Source: Roseburia sp. 831b (GTDB lineage Bacteria > Bacillota > Clostridia > Lachnospirales > Lachnospiraceae). Taken from it: a stretch of 64,000 nt of DNA. Below are positions 44,563 through 53,355 of the stretch, piece by piece. The stretch's first letter is position 1, and each line of letters opens with the position of its first letter. The translations under genes were made by a program, and so were the position numbers. The stretch is from positions 2,352,001-2,416,000 of the forward strand of contig NZ_CP135162.1 of the NCBI RefSeq assembly GCF_001940165.2. Direction: 5' to 3'. The notes under the pieces are model-generated. The model saw only the letters and a program-made list of their open reading frames with translations, was not told the origin of the DNA and did no database searches.

Positions 44563-44648
44563 CACATCTGATATCCGAGGATACCTTGTCTCCCTTTTTT
44601 ACATCTGATATTCGAGGATACCTTGTCTCTCTTTTTTTACATCTGATG
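44563..44648. repeat. Tandem 37-base repeat at the 3' end of the DUF6472 gene
   Basis: CATCTGATAT[CT]CGAGGATA...CTTTTTT occurs twice in tandem, and the start of a third unit (CATCTGATG) is the end of the DUF6472 coding sequence. The duplicated part includes the stop codon. Confidence 0.8.
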
Positions 44649-44813
44649 TCTGACAACGCGGTATTCATCATCGTTCTGATAGTACGGACATTCTTTATAA
44701 TGACCGGACATCATTCTTGCCGCATCATCTTCATCCATATCGACCTCACAATAGTAAGCCTCATCGTCTTCATCATACACATTGTATACACAAGTATCAC
44801 AATTGGACTGCAT
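44637..44813 (-). CDS. DUF6472 family small protein
   Basis: 58 residues: CDTCVYNVYDEDDEAYYCE at the N-terminus, MDEDDAARM in the middle and CPYYQNDDEYRVVRHQM at the end. The four Cys (CxxC, C, C) and acidic body match the small DUF6472 proteins of Lachnospiraceae, possibly metal-binding; function unknown. The GGAGGTAG ribosome site contains the stop codon of the upstream gene, so the two are coupled. Confidence 0.75.
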   Translation of the reverse strand: MQSNCDTCVYNVYDEDDEAYYCEVDMDEDDAARMMSGHYKECPYYQNDDEYRVVRHQM

Positions 44814-44817
44814 TTTT

Positions 44818-45201
44818 CTACCTCCAGGTTACAATCACTTCATCATAAAGCTGATATAAAAATTCTTTTAACAGCTCTTCCTGCTTTTTCCAGTACTGCT
44901 CTGTTATCTCGTCTCCGTTTACAGTTGTAGTTGTAACATCCATGACCGCATCCACAATCTCTGGATTCAAATCATCCATCGCTTCTTCTACCACTGCCTC
45001 AAATGCACAATACGCATCGTTTGTCAGATAGAGAATGAAATTCTCTTTTGTCAGATTTCTCGCCTCATAGCTGTCTGTAAAAATATCATTTCCGACAGCG
45101 GCAATCTCTTCAAATTCTGTTTTCACATTTTTATATTCTACCGGGCAATAACTTTCCTTGAAAAAAGTATCAAATACCTCTTTGTCAATCTTTTGTTCCA
45201 T
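44818..45201 (-). CDS. Hypothetical protein, 127 residues
   Basis: Acidic, mostly helical protein with no recognised family (starts MEQKIDKEVFDTFFKESY, ends YDEVIVTWR). No signal peptide or membrane segment. It is the first gene of a two-gene unit with the DUF6472 gene, whose ribosome site overlaps its stop. Divergent from the DUF4250 gene. Confidence 0.75.
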   Translation of the reverse strand: MEQKIDKEVFDTFFKESYCPVEYKNVKTEFEEIAAVGNDIFTDSYEARNLTKENFILYLTNDAYCAFEAVVEEAMDDLNPEIVDAVMDVTTTTVNGDEITEQYWKKQEELLKEFLYQLYDEVIVTWR

Positions 45202-45373
45202 CTTTTGCTATTCCTATTCTTTTCTATAATTTGATATGGTAATCAGTATATCACATCTTTTTGTCGAAACCAAATCGAACTTTACTTTTCTTATCCGCCG
45301 TGTTATTTTATTTTCAGATTTCAGTGTGAAGTGGCAAACTTTTGCCTGCACCATTATAAAAAGGAGGTTCCCT

Positions 45374-45559
45374 ATGAACTATGATTCTCTTCCAAATGAC
45401 CCTGTCATGTTGATGAGTTTTCTCAATACCCAGCTTCGCGACCATTATCCTTCTTTAGAGGCTCTTGCCGAAGCTTACGAATTTCAGGTTGAAGATGTCG
45501 TCGCAAAATTAAAAAGTATTGATTACGAGTATGATGCCAAGACAAACCAGTTTGTGTAG
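45374..45559 (+). CDS. DUF4250 family protein
   Basis: 61 residues with the DUF4250 pattern YDSLPNDPVMLMSFLNTQLR, then YPSLEALAEAY and a terminal YDAKTNQFV. Function unknown; common in Lachnospiraceae and other Firmicutes. AAGGAGG seven bases upstream fixes ATG at 45374; the longer frame from 45236 is not used. Converges on the metallopeptidase gene only eight bases away. Confidence 0.85.
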   Translation: MNYDSLPNDPVMLMSFLNTQLRDHYPSLEALAEAYEFQVEDVVAKLKSIDYEYDAKTNQFV

Positions 45560-45566
45560 CAGCTTA

Positions 45567-46127
45567 CTACCTCATCTCCCGGCGAATTCGTTTCCATTCC
45601 GGGCAAAATTGGTTGACATAACTCCAGAACCTTTGGTTATGACTCGCCTCGAGAAGATGACACATCTCATGAATCACAACGTATTCTAACTGTTCCTCTT
45701 TGCGGAACGCAAGTTCAAGATTCAGATTTACATGCCCTGTTCTCACATTGCAAGAACCCCAGCGCGTCTTCATTTTCCGTATGGTAAGCCCTGTCACGGT
45801 AACCCCAATCACAGGCTGCCATTTTTCAATCAGTTTCCATGCTTCCTCTTTTAAAAAGTTTCGGAAAAACTTTTCCTGTTCCGGTGTCAGCAGGTCGGAT
45901 TCCATCACCGTTTCCCCCTGTTCTTCCCACCTTTTCTGATTTTTTCGAATCCAGTCTTCTTTACTTTTTACCAGACGGACAATCTCTTTCTCACTGACTC
46001 CATGCGGCGCTGATACCAAAATCGTGCCATCTTTTGGATTGATTCGAAGATAGAGATTCTTCATTTTCTTTTTTGTCACTTCAACTACCATATCGTCTAT
46101 GGTAAACTGATACTTCTTTTCTTTCAT
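45567..46127 (-). CDS. YgjP-like (DUF45) metallopeptidase
   Basis: 186-residue M48-related zinc-dependent protein. The N-terminus is a beta-rich DUF45 domain (YLRINPKDGTILVSAPHGVS), and the metal site is VIHEMCHLLEASHNQRFW near residue 150 (HExxH plus a further His). Members of this family are predicted cytoplasmic proteases, often near restriction-modification genes; none is present here. Follows the WYL regulator by 86 bases on the same strand. Confidence 0.85.
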   Translation of the reverse strand: MKEKKYQFTIDDMVVEVTKKKMKNLYLRINPKDGTILVSAPHGVSEKEIVRLVKSKEDWIRKNQKRWEEQGETVMESDLLTPEQEKFFRNFLKEEAWKLIEKWQPVIGVTVTGLTIRKMKTRWGSCNVRTGHVNLNLELAFRKEEQLEYVVIHEMCHLLEASHNQRFWSYVNQFCPEWKRIRREMR

Positions 46128-46213
46128 TTATTTTATTCTAAAACTTTCTATTTTTTTGTGTGCTAGCTGTCAAACGGTTTTTGAACATTTTCTTTCTAAC
46201 TGGAGTGCTGCAT

Positions 46214-47203
46214 CTACTCTTGATATTTTTTCAGGATGGATGCTAAATACGCTTCGTACTGTGCTTTTACACGTTCAGGAGATTCAATCTGAACGCCTTC
46301 CCCAAGTCCTGTCACCCAGCCGAAAAACTGGCGGCTGACTGCGACATTAACTCTTGCAAGAATCTGCTCCTCCCCTTTCATCCGAAGCGAAACCTCTTTT
46401 CCAAACCGGTCAATCATAACTCCGGTCAGGCGTTTGTCGCATAACAAGGTAACGGTCTCCTCCTCGCCGGCAAACATTCCAAACGTCTTTTTTGCATATC
46501 CTGCAATGTCAAAATGCTCGAATACTTCTTTCCCTTCCCGCTTATCCACAGAAAGCTCAATCCGAAGCATTTTATCCACACGGTAATGCTTGATTTTTCC
46601 ACTTTCACCATCGTAAGCAATCAGATAGTAATTTTCGTCATCCCAGGTTAAGCTCCATGGACTGACCTCATAAAATGCTCCATCCTTGCGCAGCTGCATC
46701 TCTTTTGTGACACTCCAGTCAAAATACTGGAAGCGGACTTTCACATTCTCACTGATGGCGTTGTAAATCAGATCTACATTATAATAGATACTCTCATTTG
46801 GCGTCTTAATGCGGTTCGTTACCACCACCTGGCGGTGTAACTGTTTCGCCTCATTTTTGCTGCACAGGGATTCTAATTTTGCAATCAGTTCTCTTGATTT
46901 TTTGGTTGTGATAAATTTCGATGACTGGACGGCGTCCACTAAAAGTTTTAGCTCGGCAAGCTCAAACTGACGGCTCGCCAGATAATAGCCTCCCGGCCGT
47001 TCTGTTTTCTTTACAATATCCAGTCCAAAATCCGCCAAGACGTCCATATCGCTGTAAATGCTCTTTCGCTCTGCCTTGATTCCATTCTGGTCAAGATAGG
47101 AAATCAGGTCAGCAGTCGTCGCTGCATGATTCTCGTCTGTTTTCTCCATCAGGTATTGCATCAGGTATAACAGTTTTTGTTTCTGCTTTTCAGATTTCGC
47201 CAT
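46214..47203 (-). CDS. WYL domain transcriptional regulator
   Basis: 329 residues: N-terminal winged helix (about 1-75, TADLISYLDQNGIKAERKSI), a WYL domain (about 135-225, with SPWSLTWDDENYYLIAYDG) and a C-terminal WCX-like domain. WYL proteins bind nucleic acid or small ligands and regulate DNA-damage, defence or metabolic genes. The frame opens at 47236, but AAAGGA supports ATG at 47203. Its target is unknown; it is divergent from the glp operon, with 170 bases to that promoter. Confidence 0.85.
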   Translation of the reverse strand: MAKSEKQKQKLLYLMQYLMEKTDENHAATTADLISYLDQNGIKAERKSIYSDMDVLADFGLDIVKKTERPGGYYLASRQFELAELKLLVDAVQSSKFITTKKSRELIAKLESLCSKNEAKQLHRQVVVTNRIKTPNESIYYNVDLIYNAISENVKVRFQYFDWSVTKEMQLRKDGAFYEVSPWSLTWDDENYYLIAYDGESGKIKHYRVDKMLRIELSVDKREGKEVFEHFDIAGYAKKTFGMFAGEEETVTLLCDKRLTGVMIDRFGKEVSLRMKGEEQILARVNVAVSRQFFGWVTGLGEGVQIESPERVKAQYEAYLASILKKYQE

Positions 47204-47370
47204 CGCTTTTATCCTTTCTTTTTCAGGCAGTCTCAAATTATCATTCAGGTTATATTAAAAACAGTTTTCACTGCTTGGTAATTGACATAACTGTTTTTTA
47301 TCTAACCTTAACTATATCTTGTTCCTTTGCAAAAGGCAAGTGAGTTGTGCAACCATTACAATTATTTTAC

Positions 47371-47398
47371 TTGCAACTTATTTTTTTTGTGCTATAAT
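47371..47398 (+). promoter_or_regulatory. Promoter of the glp operon
   Basis: TTGCAA-N16-TATAAT; transcript would start near 47405, about 135 bases before the first ATG. Confidence 0.75.
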
Positions 47399-47432
47399 AT
47401 AGTTAAATCAAATAACGATTACCGAGAGACGT

Positions 47433-47483
47433 GAGCAAGGTAACTAGAGCGAAGTAATTCGCTTTGTTTCCTTGCTCTTTTTT
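47433..47483 (+). terminator. Leader terminator of the glp operon (probable GlpP target)
   Basis: GAGCAAGG / CCTTGCTC outer stem with an inner AGCGAA-GTAA-TTCGCT hairpin and six T, lying between the promoter and the first gene. Since the operon carries glpP, antitermination by GlpP at this site is the obvious model. Confidence 0.8.
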
Positions 47484-47540
47484 CGTCTTCAAATTTGTCA
47501 CAATCGTAACCATTTTTATAAAAGAAAAGGAGATCTTATT

Positions 47541-48992
47541 ATGTATGATGTAGCAATTATCGGTGCCGGTGTCGTTGGCAGTGCAATTGCAAGGGAATTA
47601 TCCAGATACCAGGTGAAAGCCTGTGTCATTGAACGTGAGGAAGATGTCTGCTGCGGAACTTCCAAAGCAAACAGTGCCATTATCCACGCTGGATTCGACG
47701 CAACACCAGGAACTTTAAAAGCCCGCTTGAATGTACGCGGAAATGAAATTATGGATCAGCTTTCCAAGGAACTTGACATTCCATTTAAGCGGAACGGCTC
47801 CCTTGTCGTCTGTACCAAAGACCAGGACCCTGCCGGACTGGATGCCTTACTTGAAAAAGGAAAAGAAAACGGTGTCCCTGGACTTGAGATTTTAAGCCGC
47901 GAGCAGCTTCTTTCCATGGAACCAAACCTTAGCGATGATGTCACCTGTGCTCTTTTTGCACCGACCGGCGGTATCGTTTGTCCGTTCCACATGACGATGG
48001 CTTTTGCAGAGAATGCATTTACAAATGGAGTTGAATTTTTCTTAAACACAGAGGTAACTTCCATTGAAAAAGCAGCCGAAGGATATAAGCTTTCCCTTCA
48101 CAACCGTGAAAAAGAAGAAACATCCATCTTAGAGACCAAGGTTGTTATCAACGCAGCTGGCGTCTATGCGGACACCTTTAACAATATGGTAAGCGAACAC
48201 AAGCTTCACATTACCGCCAGAAAGGGAGAATACATGCTGTTAGATAAGGATGCCGGAACACATGTCAGCCATACCGTTTTCCAGCTTCCAAGCAAAATGG
48301 GAAAAGGCGTTCTTGTCACACCAACCGTACACGGCAACCTTCTCGTTGGCCCTACCGCAGTTGATGTCGAGGACAAAGAAGCAGTCAACACCACATTAGC
48401 CGGACTTGACTCTCTTGGAAAAACCGCTTCCCTCAGCGTCAAAAATATTCCGCTCCGCCAGGTTATCACCTCCTTTGCAGGACTTCGTGCTCATGAGGAC
48501 GGAGGCGATTTCGTGATTGGCGAAGCAGCTGATGCAAAAGGATTTGTCAATGTTGCCGGCATCGAATCACCGGGACTTTCCTCTGCACCTGCTATCGGAG
48601 AAATGGTTGCAACGCTGGTAAAAGAAATGCTTTCCCTTTCCGAAAATCCTCATTTTAACGGAAACCGAAAAGGCATTCTCCGACCGGAAAAACTCTCCTT
48701 AGAAGAGCGCAATGCATTAATCAAAGAACAGCCGGCATACGGAAACATCATCTGCCGCTGTGAAATGATTACCGAAGGTGAAATCATGGATGCGATTCAC
48801 CGTCCACTCGGCGCACGTTCCCTCGATGGAGTAAAACGCCGTACCCGTGCCGGAATGGGACGCTGCCAGTCAGGCTTTTGTTCTCCACGTACCATGGAAA
48901 TCTTAGAGCGTGAGGTTCCACTTAGCATGTTTGACATTACCAAAAACGGCGTTGGTTCCAACCTTGTATATGGACATAACAAAGAAATTTAA
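47541..48992 (+). CDS. GlpA-like FAD-dependent glycerol-3-phosphate dehydrogenase
   Basis: 483 residues. N-terminal Rossmann FAD site IIGAGVVGSAIARELS, a DAO-type oxidase domain to about 375 and a C-terminal [2Fe-2S] BFD-like domain with Cys in ICRCEM and GRCQSGFC. This domain order is that of GlpA of the anaerobic glycerol-3-phosphate dehydrogenase and of related NAD(P)/FAD oxidoreductases. GGAG supports ATG at 47541, not the earlier in-frame start. With the next two genes and glpP it points to glycerol-3-phosphate oxidation; the electron acceptor is unknown. Confidence 0.85.
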   Translation: MYDVAIIGAGVVGSAIARELSRYQVKACVIEREEDVCCGTSKANSAIIHAGFDATPGTLKARLNVRGNEIMDQLSKELDIPFKRNGSLVVCTKDQDPAGLDALLEKGKENGVPGLEILSREQLLSMEPNLSDDVTCALFAPTGGIVCPFHMTMAFAENAFTNGVEFFLNTEVTSIEKAAEGYKLSLHNREKEETSILETKVVINAAGVYADTFNNMVSEHKLHITARKGEYMLLDKDAGTHVSHTVFQLPSKMGKGVLVTPTVHGNLLVGPTAVDVEDKEAVNTTLAGLDSLGKTASLSVKNIPLRQVITSFAGLRAHEDGGDFVIGEAADAKGFVNVAGIESPGLSSAPAIGEMVATLVKEMLSLSENPHFNGNRKGILRPEKLSLEERNALIKEQPAYGNIICRCEMITEGEIMDAIHRPLGARSLDGVKRRTRAGMGRCQSGFCSPRTMEILEREVPLSMFDITKNGVGSNLVYGHNKEI

Positions 48993-49031
48993 CTACAAAT
49001 GTATTTTGATAGAATAGAGAGGATTCATCTT

Positions 49032-50294
49032 ATGAAAAATTATGATTTAGTAATCGTCGGTGGTGGTCCTGCCGGACTCGCAGCCGCAGTTTCCGCAAAA
49101 GATAATGGAATCGAAAGTATTTTAATCATAGAGCGCGACAAGGAACTTGGTGGTATCTTGAACCAGTGTATTCACAATGGTTTCGGTCTTCATACTTTTA
49201 AGGAAGAATTAACCGGCCCGGAATATGCATCCCGCTTTATTGAGCAGGCAAAAGAACGTAACATTGCCTACAAGTTAAATACCATGGTTATGGATATTTC
49301 CCCTGAGAAAAAAGTAACCGCCATGAACCGTGAGGACGGTATGTTTGAGATTCAGGCAAAAGCCATCATCCTTGCCATGGGATGCAGAGAGCGCTCCAGA
49401 GGTGCCTTAAACATCCCGGGTTACCGACCAGCCGGCATTTTCTCCGCCGGAACCGCACAGCGTCTTGTCAACATGGAAGGATATATGCCGGGACGTGAGG
49501 TTGTCATTTTAGGTTCCGGTGATATCGGACTTATCATGGCAAGACGAATGACCTTAGAGGGTGCCAAAGTAAAAGTCGTTGCAGAGTTAATGCCATATTC
49601 CGGCGGTCTGAAACGAAACATCGTGCAGTGCTTAAATGATTTTGACATCCCATTAAAATTAAGCCATACCGTTGTCGATATCGAAGGAAAAGACCGTGTC
49701 AAAGCTGTTACCATCGCCGAAGTCGGCCCTGACCGCAAACCGATCCCAGGCACCGAAGAACGTTACACCTGCGACACCTTATTGCTTTCCTGTGGTCTTC
49801 TCCCGGAAAACGAATTAAGCAAAGCTGCCGGCGTTGAAATCAATCCGGTCACCTCTGGTCCAATCGTAAACGACAGCTTAGAAACCAGTATCGACGGCGT
49901 GTTTGCCTGCGGAAATGTCCTTCACGTACATGACCTTGTCGACTATGTTTCTCAGGAAGCTGCTACCGCTGGAAAAAATGCTGCAAAATATATTCAAAAC
50001 GGAAAAGATATCGATGCAAAAGAAGTCGAAATTCTGCCAGTGGACGGCGTCCGCTACACGGTTCCAAAATTTATCCGTCCAACCGAGATGGAAGATACCC
50101 TTACCGTTCGTTTCCGTGTCGGCGATGTTTTCAAAAACAAAGCAATTGCAACTTACTTTGATGACACCTTAATCAGCAAACGCAAACGTCCTGTTATGGC
50201 ACCAGGTGAGATGGAACAGGTTATTTTAGATAAGAAAAAATTAGCCGAATTCCCGGATCTTTCGAAGATTACCATTAAGATTGAGGATGTTTAA
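49032..50294 (+). CDS. NAD(P)/FAD-dependent oxidoreductase, partner of the GlpA-like protein
   Basis: 420-residue pyridine-nucleotide-disulfide-type flavoprotein: FAD site IVGGGPAGLAAAVSA at residues 6-20, a second dinucleotide site VILGSGDIGLIMARR near 160 and a late FAD motif DGVFACGNVLHVHDLVDYV near 290. It probably forms a complex with the preceding subunit and the DUF1667 protein to pass electrons from glycerol-3-phosphate to NAD or another carrier; it takes the place of GlpB without being clearly homologous. AGAGG-type site, ATG at 49032; gap to the previous gene 39 bases. Confidence 0.85.
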   Translation: MKNYDLVIVGGGPAGLAAAVSAKDNGIESILIIERDKELGGILNQCIHNGFGLHTFKEELTGPEYASRFIEQAKERNIAYKLNTMVMDISPEKKVTAMNREDGMFEIQAKAIILAMGCRERSRGALNIPGYRPAGIFSAGTAQRLVNMEGYMPGREVVILGSGDIGLIMARRMTLEGAKVKVVAELMPYSGGLKRNIVQCLNDFDIPLKLSHTVVDIEGKDRVKAVTIAEVGPDRKPIPGTEERYTCDTLLLSCGLLPENELSKAAGVEINPVTSGPIVNDSLETSIDGVFACGNVLHVHDLVDYVSQEAATAGKNAAKYIQNGKDIDAKEVEILPVDGVRYTVPKFIRPTEMEDTLTVRFRVGDVFKNKAIATYFDDTLISKRKRPVMAPGEMEQVILDKKKLAEFPDLSKITIKIEDV

Positions 50295-50401
50295 CAGATA
50301 AACCAGATTTCGAATGTCTGATTTACATCATTGTACGAATTGTAGATATTATTGATATTTTAGATTAAATTCCTGCAATTGCAGGTAAGGAGGAATCATA
50401 T

Positions 50402-50767
50402 ATGGAAACAAAGAATCTGACTTGTATCGGCTGCCCGCTCGGCTGCTCGCTTACCGTCACATTAGAAAATAAAACCGTGACATCTGTTACCGGAAATACC
50501 TGTCCAAGGGGAGATGCTTATGCAAGAAAAGAAGTGACAAACCCAACCAGAATTGTCACCTCCTCCGTCAAAGTAGAAGGTGGAAATCTTCCGGTTGTCT
50601 CGGTCAAAACCAAAGAAGACATTCCAAAATCCAAAATTTTTGCATGCACCGAAGCCTTAAAAGATGTCGTAGCCAAAGCTCCTGTACACATCGGGGATGT
50701 CCTTTGCAGCAATGTTGCCGGAACCGGCGTTGATATTGTTGCAACCAAAAATATTGAACGAATTTAA
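50402..50767 (+). CDS. DUF1667 domain protein (metal-cluster partner of the glp dehydrogenase)
   Basis: 121 residues. The Cys motifs CIGCPLGCSL and a later NTCPRGDAYA are typical of DUF1667, small proteins encoded with GlpA-like and NAD-oxidoreductase genes; they likely hold an iron-sulfur or zinc site. The third gene of the set glpA-like, oxidoreductase, DUF1667. AAGGAGG site; a CCTGCAATTGCAGG palindrome sits just upstream of it (50372-50385). Confidence 0.85.
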   Translation: METKNLTCIGCPLGCSLTVTLENKTVTSVTGNTCPRGDAYARKEVTNPTRIVTSSVKVEGGNLPVVSVKTKEDIPKSKIFACTEALKDVVAKAPVHIGDVLCSNVAGTGVDIVATKNIERI

Positions 50768-50828
50768 CATACATTCGTTTTTTCCTTTTATTTTATAGTG
50801 GTATTCTGAGGGGAGTTCTACTATAATA

Positions 50829-50864
50829 ATAGGGTGTTGGTATTTTTGCCAGCGCCCTATTTTA
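50829..50864 (+). terminator. Terminator/attenuator between DUF1667 gene and glpP
   Basis: AGGGTGTTGG / CCAGCGCCCT hairpin followed by ATTTTA. Partial termination here would lower glpP relative to the enzymes. A TATAAT just before it (50822-50827) may give glpP its own start. Confidence 0.65.
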
Positions 50865-50895
50865 GTGTATTGTAAACGGAGGGAAACCATTACTT

Positions 50896-51462
50896 ATGAA
50901 AAAAGAATTCAGAGAGGCTTTAGAAGATTCTCCGATTATCGCTGCCATCAAAGACGATGCGGGACTTTCCAAATGCCTTTCCAGTGAAAGCAAGATTATT
51001 TTTATCCTTTATGGAGATATTTGTAATATTACCGAAATTGTAGAAAAAGTGAAGGCATCCGGAAAGCTTGCCATGGTTCATATCGACCTGATTAACGGTC
51101 TTAGTTCCAAGGAAATTTCCGTTGACTTTATCAAAAAATACACCCACGCAGATGGTATTATCACTACCAAACCTGCACTGATTAAGCGTGCCAAAGAATT
51201 GTCACTCTACACGATTCTTCGTCTTTTCGTCATCGACTCCATGGCTTATGAGAACATCGACAAGCAATTAAAAAATGCCAAACCGGATTTGATTGAGATT
51301 CTTCCTGCACTCATGCCAAAAGTCGTCTCAAAAATCTGTAAACTTTCAACTACACCTGTCATTGCAGGCGGACTTGTCGCAGACAAGGAGGATGTGATGT
51401 CACTGTTGACCGCAGGCGCCGTCAGCGTATCCTCCACGAACCCTGCCATTTGGTTCTTATAA
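50896..51462 (+). CDS. glpP: Glycerol-3-phosphate responsive antiterminator
   Basis: 188-residue GlpP with a TIM-barrel-like fold: SPIIAAIKDDAGL at the start, VHIDLINGLSSKEIS, the DGIITTK loop, IEILPALMPKV and the phosphate-binding end TPVIAGGLVADKEDV. With bound glycerol-3-phosphate GlpP binds leader RNA and prevents termination. The terminator at 47433-47483 in front of this same operon is the probable target, so the operon would be self-inducing. Preceded by a GGAGG site. Confidence 0.92.
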   Translation: MKKEFREALEDSPIIAAIKDDAGLSKCLSSESKIIFILYGDICNITEIVEKVKASGKLAMVHIDLINGLSSKEISVDFIKKYTHADGIITTKPALIKRAKELSLYTILRLFVIDSMAYENIDKQLKNAKPDLIEILPALMPKVVSKICKLSTTPVIAGGLVADKEDVMSLLTAGAVSVSSTNPAIWFL

Positions 51463-51519
51463 TTCAACCACCACGATACGTTGGTCATGTAATTTTTACT
51501 CTGATTTCCTTTCATGAAA

Positions 51520-51636
51520 AAGTGTGCGCTTGCAGCATACTCTTCCACTCCGCGAGGTACGCAGCTTTGCAAGCTTGTTTGCATTTGCAGCATTGTCCAG
51601 CTCCGTCACAGTGTAATCCTCGCGGAGCCTTTTTTC
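51520..51636 (+). repeat. Family A structured repeat, copy 3 (diverged)
   Basis: Aligns with copies 1 and 2 over GCATTTGC...CATTGT...CTCCG...GTG...ATCCT...GCGGAGC followed by a T-run. The outer helix is extended and perfect here (CTCCGCGAGG/CCTCGCGGAG) and the first hairpin has a different sequence (GTGTGC/GCATAC), so structure is kept while sequence drifts. It lies 58 bases after glpP on the same strand and may also end its transcript. Confidence 0.65.
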
Positions 51637-51767
51637 TGTTATTGATTCCAAATTGAAGTTTCTTGCTTTTATGGCATATGCTTTGGCATTATTCCGGGCA
51701 TTCATTGATTGCTGAATCGATTTTTTGATTTTGTGACATATGCGGATAACGCTAGAAATCGGATGAA

Positions 51768-52020
51768 AAAATCTATTTTATAAATATGACATCTCACTTG
51801 AAAAATTACCCAAAACCACCTCGAATTACGAATGTTATGTAAACCATTTTGCTGATTTTGAATAAATACAGGGGAATCTTAAAAATTTGTCCAAAATTCT
51901 GTAAAAAAGCTTGATTTTTTGGATAATTTTCTTCAAACTCATCACTATTGTCCAATGGGATATTTTTATGTAAACCAGCACCCTTCAAAATGAATCAAAT
52001 TGGGATTATTTATGAAAAAT
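51768..52020 (-). repeat. Family B intergenic repeat, copy 2
   Basis: Reverse-strand partner of 24748-24998. In this copy a 60-residue frame (51806-51988 minus, AGLHKNIPLDNS...ENYPKN) is open, but similarity to the other copy continues past its stop codon and the other copy has stops, so it is not called a gene. Confidence 0.7.
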
Positions 52021-52068
52021 GGCATAGCAAGAAAACTTACCTATATCAGCAACTTTTCCTGCTATGCC
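52018..52068 (-). terminator. Terminator of the antiporter gene
   Basis: GGCATAGCA / TGCTATGCC stem with a loop of about 30 bases and TTTTT on the minus strand. Confidence 0.65.
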
Positions 52069-52190
52069 TGTAATTTTTAGGCTATACCTGTGCTTCTTCT
52101 GGCTATATTATTACTTCTTACACCACGTCTGCACATTTCCAGCTATGCCTGTTATTTTAGGCTACGCCTGCGCTTCCCCTGGCTTATCTT
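52061..52190 (-). repeat. Diverged duplication of the antiporter 3' end
   Basis: About 50 bases at the end of the antiporter gene (52141-52188) recur 80 bases downstream (52061-52109), for example GCATAGC, AGGCTA and GAAGC.CAGG blocks in the same order. The copied part spans the stop codon. Confidence 0.65.
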
Positions 52191-53355
52191 TCATGACAAT
52201 CTTTAATAAGATTGGGGTAATCAATGTGGTGACAATCACTACCACAACGATTGGTGCAAACAGTGTGTCATCTAACATTCCACACTGGTATCCTTTCTGC
52301 GCAACAATCAGGGCGACCTCACCACGGGAAATCATACCGACACCGACCTGAAGCGCTTCCCTTGTTGTACATTTACAAAGCTTTGCACCGAGTCCACAGC
52401 CAAGAACCTTTGTTAAAATTGCAACAATCAATAAGATAACTGAGAAAATCCAGATACTTGCATCCATTCCACCTAAAGTAACCTTTAAACCAACGCTGGC
52501 AAAGAATACCGGGGAGAAGATGAGGTATGATGCAATCTCACAACGTCTTGCGACGTATGGGCCAACTTTTAAGGAACAAAGCATCAATCCTGCAAAATAG
52601 GCACCTGTAATATCGGCAATTCCAAAGAATTCTTCGGAAATGTATCCCAATATAAAACAGAATGCAACTGCAAAAATAACCACACGTCTTTTTTCATCCT
52701 GTCCTTCGATAAAATTCTTCATCTTTGAAACAATGAACCAAAGAATTCCAATCAGGATAAAGTAAAGCACAATTTTAATGGCAACCGATAACGGACTGAT
52801 GGATGGGTCTTTTAAGCTTGTTACAATGGTAAGCACGATAATACCTACGATATCATCAATCACCGCTGCGCCAAGAATCGTTGTTCCAACTTTTCCCTTC
52901 AATTTTCCAAGCTCACGCAAGGTTTCCACCGTGATACTTACTGAGGTTGCAGTCAAAACAACACCGACAAAGACCGCTTTTAACACTTCGTCATAGTCTG
53001 CAAAATCCGTATGGAAAAAGAGTGCATAACTTAAGAAACCGCCAAGTAATGGCACAATGACACCGATCATAGCAGTTACAAAAGATGCAACACCATTCTT
53101 TTTCAGCTCGCCTAAATCCGTCTCAAGACCGGCACTGAACATCAAAAGCATAACACCGATTTCGGCTGTCAACTCCAAAAAGTATCCCGTATCACCGGTC
53201 ATTGAAATCTCATTTAAACAAGATGGTCCTAAAATGACACCGGCCAATAAGGCTCCTACGACTGCTGGCATATGCACTTTTCTAGAGAAAAGGCCAAGCA
53301 CTTTCGTTGAAATCAAAATGATTGCTAAAAATAATAAAAATGAATATGATTCCAT
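52162..53355 (-). CDS. Cation:proton antiporter (CPA2 family)
   Basis: 397-residue membrane protein with about twelve helices. It matches the Na+/H+ exchanger family: the start FLLFLAIILISTKVLGLF, the conserved AVIDDIVGIIVL motif with the paired acidic residues near 168, and GMISRGEVALIVAQKG near 340. There is no C-terminal RCK/TrkA domain, so nucleotide regulation in cis is unlikely. Exports Na+ or K+ in exchange for H+. Monocistronic. Confidence 0.9.
   Translation of the reverse strand: MESYSFLLFLAIILISTKVLGLFSRKVHMPAVVGALLAGVILGPSCLNEISMTGDTGYFLELTAEIGVMLLMFSAGLETDLGELKKNGVASFVTAMIGVIVPLLGGFLSYALFFHTDFADYDEVLKAVFVGVVLTATSVSITVETLRELGKLKGKVGTTILGAAVIDDIVGIIVLTIVTSLKDPSISPLSVAIKIVLYFILIGILWFIVSKMKNFIEGQDEKRRVVIFAVAFCFILGYISEEFFGIADITGAYFAGLMLCSLKVGPYVARRCEIASYLIFSPVFFASVGLKVTLGGMDASIWIFSVILLIVAILTKVLGCGLGAKLCKCTTREALQVGVGMISRGEVALIVAQKGYQCGMLDDTLFAPIVVVVIVTTLITPILLKIVMKDKPGEAQA

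Noticed and set aside
44562..44648. CRISPR-like short direct repeats
   Set aside because: Only two full units head to tail without spacers; the repeat is a duplication of a gene end.
51806..51988. 60-residue minus-strand frame in family B copy 2
   Set aside because: The other copy has in-frame stops and nucleotide similarity continues past the stop codon, so it is treated as part of a repeat.
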